Source of the DNA: Gammaproteobacteria bacterium
Lineage (GTDB): Bacteria > Pseudomonadota > Gammaproteobacteria > Steroidobacterales > MnTg04
Assembly: GCA_027297845.1 (NCBI GenBank)
Contig: JAPUHG010000209.1
Span: forward strand, 1 to 9,768
Direction of reading: 5' to 3'
DNA: 9,768 nucleotides
Below, piece after piece: positions 1 through 4,772 of this stretch. How positions within the stretch are numbered: the first letter of the stretch is position 1; every line of letters begins with the position of its first letter. The notes below the pieces were generated by a model, which did not search any database, was not told where the DNA came from, and saw nothing but the letters and a program-made list of their open reading frames with translations. The position numbers were made by a program, and so were the translations under genes.

Positions 1-1
1 C

Positions 2-763
2 GGTGAGGGGGCTGAAGCCGATACCAGACCCGTTTTTATCCTCGGCATGCCGCGATCGGGAACCAGTCTGCTTGAGCAGATATTATCCGGGCACAGCCAA
101 ATATTCGCGGCCGGGGAGTTGTCGGTTATTGGTGAAATTGCCGCGCGCAGGCCGGCCTGGCTCAGCACCAGCCGCGAAGCAGTCGACCTGGCTGACCTGG
201 GAAAGGAGTATCTGGATTCTTTGCCGGCAGCGGCGAGGGCGGCAACGGTCGTCAGCGACAAAATGCCGCTCAATTTTCTTTACCTGGGTTTGATCGCGGC
301 GATCCTTCCCGGCGCCAGGGTGATTCATTGCCTGCGCGACCCGCGAGATGTGGCGGTGTCTTGTTATTTCCAGGATTTTTCCGATCCGGCGCTGGCTTTT
401 AGTTTCGATCTGCAGCAGACGGCCGACTATTATCGGGATTACTGGCGTCTGATGGAGTACTGGCGGGAACGACTCTCCCTGCCGATAATCGAAGTCTATT
501 ATGAGAATCTGGTCGACGATATAGAAACGCAAACGCAACGGGTTCTTGAATTTCTCGGCCTGCCCATGGAGGAGGCTTGTTTGTCTTTCCATGAGCGCAA
601 ACGAGAGGTAAAAACAGCCAGCCACGCGCAGGTCAGACGTCCTCTCTACCGAAGCTCGGTAGGCCGTTACCAGCATTATCAGGAGCAGATAAAATCGCTG
701 TTTAGCGATACCCTCGAGGAAGTTCTCACCCGGTACGAGGCCGGGCTGAAAGAGCAAGGTTGA
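2..763 (+). CDS. Sulfotransferase domain protein, 3' part of gene (5' end outside window)
   Basis: This is the last 253 residues of a PAPS-dependent sulfotransferase of the Sulfotransfer_3 type. The frame is open from base 2, and the in-frame ATG at 47 lies inside the cofactor loop, so it is not the start. Seen: the 5'-phosphosulfate loop PRSGTS (residues 17-22 of the visible part), AAGE with its Glu at residue 39, SDKMPLNF near 85, and the 3'-phosphate-binding HCLRDPRD...S near 109-120. A YRSSVGRYQHY tail motif is shared with the paralogues here. By analogy with them, a TPR region probably lies before the left edge, but it is not visible. It belongs to the cytoplasm, as no signal peptide or membrane segment is seen in this part. 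The substrate is unknown; the conserved Glu sits where tyrosylprotein sulfotransferases have their catalytic base. It is followed 89 bases later by a homologous gene on the same strand. Confidence 0.9.
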   Translation, partial: GEGAEADTRPVFILGMPRSGTSLLEQILSGHSQIFAAGELSVIGEIAARRPAWLSTSREAVDLADLGKEYLDSLPAAARAATVVSDKMPLNFLYLGLIAAILPGARVIHCLRDPRDVAVSCYFQDFSDPALAFSFDLQQTADYYRDYWRLMEYWRERLSLPIIEVYYENLVDDIETQTQRVLEFLGLPMEEACLSFHERKREVKTASHAQVRRPLYRSSVGRYQHYQEQIKSLFSDTLEEVLTRYEAGLKEQG

Positions 764-782
764 AAGGGCAGCCTGTCATTTG

Positions 783-810
783 TTGACCTTCTCGGCGGTA
801 TGGGTAGGAT
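783..810 (+). promoter_or_regulatory. Candidate sigma70-type promoter
   Basis: TTGACC (783-788) matches the -35 consensus at five of six positions. After a 16-base spacer, TAGGAT (805-810) matches the -10 consensus at four of six. It lies in the 89-base gap before the 853-2502 sulfotransferase gene and would start its transcript about 35-40 bases upstream of the start codon. The spacer is one base short of ideal and the -10 is weak, so the gene could equally be read from upstream. Confidence 0.35.
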
Positions 811-836
811 TGCCATCTTGCCCATAAGGGATGGGC
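799..836 (+). promoter_or_regulatory. Leader with overlapping alternative stem-loops
   Basis: Three short arms are visible: TATGGG (799-804), GCCCATA (820-826) and ATGGGC (831-836). The middle arm can pair with the first (6 bp, 16-base loop) or with the third (6 bp, 5-base loop), and the two pairings exclude each other. The second hairpin ends seven bases before the GGAG ribosome binding site at 843-846. No T-run follows, so it is not an intrinsic terminator. A regulatory role is inference only. Confidence 0.25.
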
Positions 837-842
837 CAAACC

Positions 843-855
843 GGAGTACTTGATG
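843..855 (+). promoter_or_regulatory. Ribosome binding site that favours the ATG at 853
   Basis: GGAG at 843-846 is six bases from the ATG at 853, but only three bases from an in-frame TTG at 850. The spacing therefore selects the ATG. Confidence 0.7.
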
Positions 856-2502
856 GAGCAGTTATCGCCTGAGCAGACCCGCGCCCAATTCCTGGATGCG
901 GTACAGCATGAGCAGGCTGGTCGTCTCGGTGAGGCGGAAAAGATTTTGCAGACCCTGCTGGAGATCAATCCCAGCCAGTTACCGAGTCTTTGCCTGATGG
1001 GCCGTGTGCAACGACGTTTGCAGCAATATGCCGAGGCGTCCCGGTATCTGAATGCGGCACAGGCGATGGCGCCATCGGCGCCGCCGGTCGTCTACGAATT
1101 GGCCAGGCTGGCGACCGATCAGAATGATCTGCGGGCGGCGGCAGGTTATTTAAAGCACCTTACTCAGCTCAAACCATTGCAAGGCGACAATTGGTTTGAT
1201 CTGGGCTATGTGCTGGAAATGTCCGGTAAATGGAGTTCGGCGATCGACGCCTTTCGCCGGGCTCTCCAGTTGGGTGATTCCAACAACGAGGAAACCTACA
1301 CGCACCTGGGTTCGGTGTTGGCGCAGGATGGTCAGGAAGCGGCAGCCAAGGAAAACTACCTCAAGGCGCTGGAGCTGAATCCGGATCACGCGCCGGCCAT
1401 GTACGGTCTCGGGATGGTGATCACGGCGTTTGGTGAATTCGAGGAGGCCAGCCAGTGGCTTCGGCGGGCGGTGCGGCGCGACCCGAACCTGGTCGAGGTC
1501 TATCAGCAGCTCGCTGCAGTTCGCAAATTTGAATCGGCAGATGATCCTGATATCGAATTGATGAGCAAATTGCTGACCGACCCCGCGCGCGACGATCTTA
1601 GCCGTGAAAAATTGCATTTCGCAATTGGCAAGACCCTGGATGACTGCGGGGAGTATGAGCGCGCCTTCGAGCATATAGCCGAAGCGAACCGGCTGAAGCG
1701 AAGTCGTAAGGCCGAATTTGACCTGGAGAGTCACCAGGCCCTCGTTGGCAGCATTATTTCGACATTCGATCGGGAATTTTTTGACCACTTCAGTCCGCGG
1801 GGCAGTCAGTCCAAACAACCCGTTTTTATTGTCGGCATGCCGCGATCCGGCACCTCGCTGGTCGAACAGATTCTGGCTAGCCATCCGCGCGTGAATGGCG
1901 CTGGCGAGTTACCTTTTATCGAGCAGGCCAGCAGGACTCGAGTCGGCTTGTATCCCGACCTTATATCCACGCTTGATGCAGCTACTCTGGAAGCCATCGC
2001 CAATGATTACCTGCGGCATCTAACGGATCGTGGCGGTAATGTCCGGCACATCACCGATAAATACCCGGCAAACTTCCTGCACATCGGATTTATCCGGTTA
2101 CTGTTTCCGCAGGCGAGGATAATTCACTGCCGCCGGAACCCGGTCGATACTTGTTTGTCGATTTATTTTCAGGATTTTGCGACCGCCAATCTCTATGCAA
2201 ACAGCCTTGAAGATATTAGCGATTATTTCCAATGTTATCAACGTCTTATGGAGCACTGGGAGGGCCTGGGGTCCGACCGGTTATTGACTGTAGACTACGA
2301 AAATCTGACCGCGGATCTGGAAGGCCAGGTGCGCCCGATGATCGATTGGTTGGGTTTGGAATGGGATCCTGCCTGCCTGGATTACACCAGTAACCGGCGG
2401 GCGGTATCGACCTTGAGTCGTTGGCAGGTCAGACAGCCGGTTTATCGAAGCTCGGTCGGACGCTGGCGCCGCTATGAAAATCATCTCGGTGCGTTTGGTT
2501 AG
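853..2502 (+). CDS. TPR-repeat sulfotransferase
   Basis: A 549-residue protein with an N-terminal helical-repeat half and a C-terminal PAPS-dependent sulfotransferase. Residues about 10-215 form TPR-like units (for example EQAGRLGEAEKILQTLLEINP and DGQEAAAKENYLKALELNP); about 220-320 is a linker. The catalytic domain starts at about 322 with PVFIVGMPRSGTS, whose PRSGTS (330-335) is the 5'-phosphosulfate loop. GAGE follows with Glu352, then TDKYPANF (401-408) and the 3'-phosphate-binding HCRRNPVDTCLS (425-436). The family transfers sulfate from PAPS to a hydroxyl. TPR plus a TPST-like Glu suggest a peptide or protein acceptor, but that is inference. It has no signal peptide. The C-terminus stops at ENHLGAFG, roughly 8-18 residues shorter after the RW(R/N)xYE motif than its paralogues. 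The nearest relatives here are the upstream partial gene and the leftward gene ending at 2517, which it meets tail to tail with a 14-base gap. Confidence 0.92.
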   Translation: MEQLSPEQTRAQFLDAVQHEQAGRLGEAEKILQTLLEINPSQLPSLCLMGRVQRRLQQYAEASRYLNAAQAMAPSAPPVVYELARLATDQNDLRAAAGYLKHLTQLKPLQGDNWFDLGYVLEMSGKWSSAIDAFRRALQLGDSNNEETYTHLGSVLAQDGQEAAAKENYLKALELNPDHAPAMYGLGMVITAFGEFEEASQWLRRAVRRDPNLVEVYQQLAAVRKFESADDPDIELMSKLLTDPARDDLSREKLHFAIGKTLDDCGEYERAFEHIAEANRLKRSRKAEFDLESHQALVGSIISTFDREFFDHFSPRGSQSKQPVFIVGMPRSGTSLVEQILASHPRVNGAGELPFIEQASRTRVGLYPDLISTLDAATLEAIANDYLRHLTDRGGNVRHITDKYPANFLHIGFIRLLFPQARIIHCRRNPVDTCLSIYFQDFATANLYANSLEDISDYFQCYQRLMEHWEGLGSDRLLTVDYENLTADLEGQVRPMIDWLGLEWDPACLDYTSNRRAVSTLSRWQVRQPVYRSSVGRWRRYENHLGAFG

Positions 2503-2601
2503 TTATTCCTTCCAGGTCAAAAAAGCGCATTGTTTGTTTCGATAATTTCTCTCAACGGTTGCAACTGCCGTTCGTAATTGCGCCAACGGCCGACCGAGCT
2601 T
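2448..2601. repeat. Imperfect inverted repeat formed by two convergent paralogous 3' ends
   Basis: AAGCTCGGTCGG at 2448-2459 recurs as its exact reverse complement at 2590-2601. The 12-base match is the core of about 60 bases that I align by eye at roughly 70 percent identity. Both arms encode the SSVGRW segment of the sulfotransferase C-terminus, so the repeat comes from gene duplication rather than from a mobile element. Confidence 0.6.
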
Positions 2602-4001
2602 TGATATATCTCCTGGTGGACCTGGACCTGGCTTGCGGTTGTCACTTGCCTGGGATTGTCGTGGAAAGAGAGACAAGCGTCGTCCCATTCCAGGCGCAGA
2701 AATTCGACCAGTTTCCTGGCCTCGCCGGCGACATCGGCGACAAGGTCCTCGTAAGCGACTTCATGAATGTCCGTTATCTGTTCACGCCAATGGCCCATGA
2801 GTTGCCGATACAACAACCAGGTGTTGCCCAGGTCATTGAAGTCATGGGTAAAACCTCGATCATTTTTGAACGCGTTAAAGTAGCAAGACCACAGAGTATC
2901 CAGCGGGTCGCGGACACAATGAATAATCCGGATATTTTTCAGCATCAGACCGGCGGCGCCAAGCTCGAGATAGTTGAACAATTGTTTGTCCACGATGCGG
3001 CTTGCGCCTTCATCGCGCTGGCGCAAGCTGTGGGCATAGCTTTCGCCTGCCATCAACCAGCCATGCGCCGGCATCATCGAAGCTGCCGCCGGCAGAGACT
3101 CTCCATTTTTTAGGTGCTGGTCTGCCGCCCTTGAGAGGCAGTGTTGCAAATCCATGATTTCACCCGCGCCAAATACAGCAGGGTGACTGGCGAGAATCTG
3201 TTCGACCAGGGTCGAGCCGGATCGCGGCATGCCAACGATTAGCACCGGCCATGAGGCCTGGTAACCGGAGTGCTGCATTTTTTCCCGCAGGTCTGCTGGG
3301 TAAAATCGAATCCGGTCCGCGACCAGGGAGCGTTCGCCAGCGAGATCGAACCTGGATGTCGTTTTTCGTGCCTCGTTGGCAGCCTGAATCCAAAAGAAGG
3401 CCTGATCAAAGTCACCGAGCTGGTCGAGGGCACGGCCGAGCGCGAAGCAAAGGCGACTGTAATCCTTGGCGGAAAAGCCCGCCCGACTGGCCACCAGCGA
3501 GCGTAGCTGACGAACATGCGGGTCGTCGCGGCCCTGATAGCGTCTAATCGTCGCCAGCAGGTAGTGAGCAGTAGCCAGTCGGGGCTCCAGGCCGACCGCG
3601 CGCAGCAGCAGGTCTTCAGCTTCCTCAGTATTGCCATGACTAACAAGACTGGCGGCCAGGCCATGCATGGCAGCCGCATTATCGGCGTCAAGGACGAGGA
3701 CTGCACGATATTCCCGGATGCCTTTTTCGAGCAGACTCATTCGCTCATAGATGCGGGCAAGAACCAGCCGATAAACGGGGTTTCCCGGGTTAAGTTCGGT
3801 GCAGCGTTCCAGGGCAGCTGCAGATTCACTGCTCATGCTCGCAGCGGAGAACAAGCGGGCGATGGCGAAAATCGCCTCGTGGTCATCGCTTTCGAGGACG
3901 GTCCTGGCGGTGTCTGCCGCTTTCCGTCCCTGCCCCTGCTCCAGGTACTGGCGAACTTGTTTCAACGTATCGTTGAACGGCTTGTATGGCGTCACGCTCA
4001 T
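2517..4001 (-). CDS. TPR-repeat sulfotransferase
   Basis: A 494-residue paralogue of the 853-2502 gene. Residues about 10-160 are TPR-like helical pairs, including a clear unit near 107-140 (AAMHGLAASLVSHGNTEEAE). The region 180-250 matches the linker type seen in its relatives. The sulfotransferase domain begins at about 252: PRSGST (259-264) is the 5'-phosphosulfate loop, GAGE carries Glu281, then VDKQLFN (337-343) and the 3'-phosphate site HCVRDPLDTLWS (361-372). The tail has YQSSVGRWRNYE. The substrate is unknown; a peptide or protein hydroxyl is plausible from the TPST-like layout. The start is the ATG at 4001. Its best Shine-Dalgarno, AGGA at 4014-4017, is 12 bases away, which is long, and it sits in the loop of a 7-bp hairpin. 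It is the last gene of the leftward set, 58 bases after the 2OG oxygenase gene. Confidence 0.9.
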   Translation of the reverse strand: MSVTPYKPFNDTLKQVRQYLEQGQGRKAADTARTVLESDDHEAIFAIARLFSAASMSSESAAALERCTELNPGNPVYRLVLARIYERMSLLEKGIREYRAVLVLDADNAAAMHGLAASLVSHGNTEEAEDLLLRAVGLEPRLATAHYLLATIRRYQGRDDPHVRQLRSLVASRAGFSAKDYSRLCFALGRALDQLGDFDQAFFWIQAANEARKTTSRFDLAGERSLVADRIRFYPADLREKMQHSGYQASWPVLIVGMPRSGSTLVEQILASHPAVFGAGEIMDLQHCLSRAADQHLKNGESLPAAASMMPAHGWLMAGESYAHSLRQRDEGASRIVDKQLFNYLELGAAGLMLKNIRIIHCVRDPLDTLWSCYFNAFKNDRGFTHDFNDLGNTWLLYRQLMGHWREQITDIHEVAYEDLVADVAGEARKLVEFLRLEWDDACLSFHDNPRQVTTASQVQVHQEIYQSSVGRWRNYERQLQPLREIIETNNALF

Positions 4002-4033
4002 CCCCGAAAGCTATCCTGCATGTTCCTTCGGGG
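4002..4033 (-). promoter_or_regulatory. Perfect 7-bp hairpin abutting a start codon, with Shine-Dalgarno in the loop
   Basis: On the minus strand CCCCGAA (4033-4027) can pair with TTCGGGG (4008-4002). The 18-base loop holds the AGGA, and the second arm ends directly against the ATG at 4001. The fold would place the start codon beside a GC-rich stem and shorten the effective distance between Shine-Dalgarno and ATG. There is no T-run after it, so it is not a terminator for the upstream gene. Translational control is inferred, not shown. Confidence 0.4.
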
Positions 4034-4059
4034 GTCGCGAAAGATGCTGATACATACGC

Positions 4060-4707
4060 TTAGCTTGTTTTGACCATGCAGTTAAAGGCGACAACGATGC
4101 GCTCTCTTTGCCCCATATAGGTGAATATCTCGTGGTCGACATAGGCTGGGAATATCAGCAAGCGTCCAGCCTCATGATTGATTTCGTAGCCACCAAACCG
4201 GGCTGGCAATTGCAGGCGATTGTTTCCGGCATCGCGATACTGATCTGCGAGACCCCGCGCATCATGAAAACGCACTGCACCGCTGTGAGGATGCTCCCGC
4301 GGCGAATCGCCGGGGTCCACGCAAAAGATCCCCGACCAGCTCGCGTTCTGATGGTGGTGCAATGCCTGGAAACCACCATGTTTCGTAATGTGAAACCAGG
4401 CGTGATAATCGAAAACCAGTTTCGAAAATTCGTCCTCCGAGTAATCAGACAATTCAAAAATCGTTTTGGCCAGCGCACGATGGCAAAATCCGGCAAGTTC
4501 TTTTACCGGCTCTTCCTGCCAGTGAAAGAGGTCGAATTTGCTCTCAAACAGGTCACCAAACTGAGTGTCACGTGAGATTTCATTACGGACATCCTGGTTT
4601 TCCTTCGCTTTTTTCAGGAACAGGGTTCTTAGTTGTTCGCACAATCCTTCGTGGTCATCCATTCTGAATTCGATTAGCGGGACTGAGAAAAGGTATCCGA
4701 TTTTCAT
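4060..4707 (-). CDS. 2-oxoglutarate/Fe(II)-dependent oxygenase (TIGR02466 / 2OG-FeII_Oxy_5-like)
   Basis: A 215-residue single-domain protein, about the usual length of this family. It starts like the family (MKIGYLFSVPLIEF). The double-stranded beta-helix core carries HHHQNASWSG (residues 117-126), then GRLLIFPAYVDH (181-192) with the distal His192, and RERIVVAFN (201-209), whose Arg203 is the likely 2OG-binding residue. Such enzymes couple oxidative decarboxylation of 2-oxoglutarate to hydroxylation of a substrate, which is not known here. The proximal motif reads HxH (His117, His119) rather than the HxD/E of classical enzymes, exactly as in the fused domain of the gene upstream. I chose the ATG at 4707 because AGGA lies seven bases before it. 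The frame is open to a GTG at 4749, which lacks a good site. It sits in the operon between the fusion protein and the TPR-sulfotransferase. It is cytoplasmic by lack of a signal peptide. Confidence 0.87.
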   Translation of the reverse strand: MKIGYLFSVPLIEFRMDDHEGLCEQLRTLFLKKAKENQDVRNEISRDTQFGDLFESKFDLFHWQEEPVKELAGFCHRALAKTIFELSDYSEDEFSKLVFDYHAWFHITKHGGFQALHHHQNASWSGIFCVDPGDSPREHPHSGAVRFHDARGLADQYRDAGNNRLQLPARFGGYEINHEAGRLLIFPAYVDHEIFTYMGQRERIVVAFNCMVKTS

Positions 4708-4718
4708 AGCATTTTCCT
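4705..4718 (-). promoter_or_regulatory. Ribosome binding site that favours the ATG at 4707
   Basis: On the minus strand AGGA (4718-4715) precedes ATG (4707-4705) by seven bases. This supports the 215-residue form of the oxygenase over the GTG-started form at 4749. Confidence 0.65.
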
Positions 4719-4772
4719 GTGAATGTGGTTGCGGGCAATCAGCAATCACAGCGGATCACAATACGATCCACG

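Noticed and set aside
83..757. Long open frames on the opposite strand of the sulfotransferase genes (also 1150-1884 minus and 3516-4073 plus)
   Set aside because: They are antisense to genes with clear conserved motifs, show no recognisable domains, and are expected in sequence of this GC content.
4753..4769. GGATC...GATCC stem-loop between the fusion gene and the oxygenase gene
   Set aside because: Only 5 bp with a 7-base loop and no T-run. Too weak to call a terminator or a processing site.
4002..4772. Search for a small precursor peptide (RaxX-like or RiPP-like) in the gaps of the operon
   Set aside because: The gaps at 4002-4059, 4708-4772 and 7722-7749 are too short, and the only ORF noted is the seven-codon one at 4021-3998. 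No credible substrate peptide is present.
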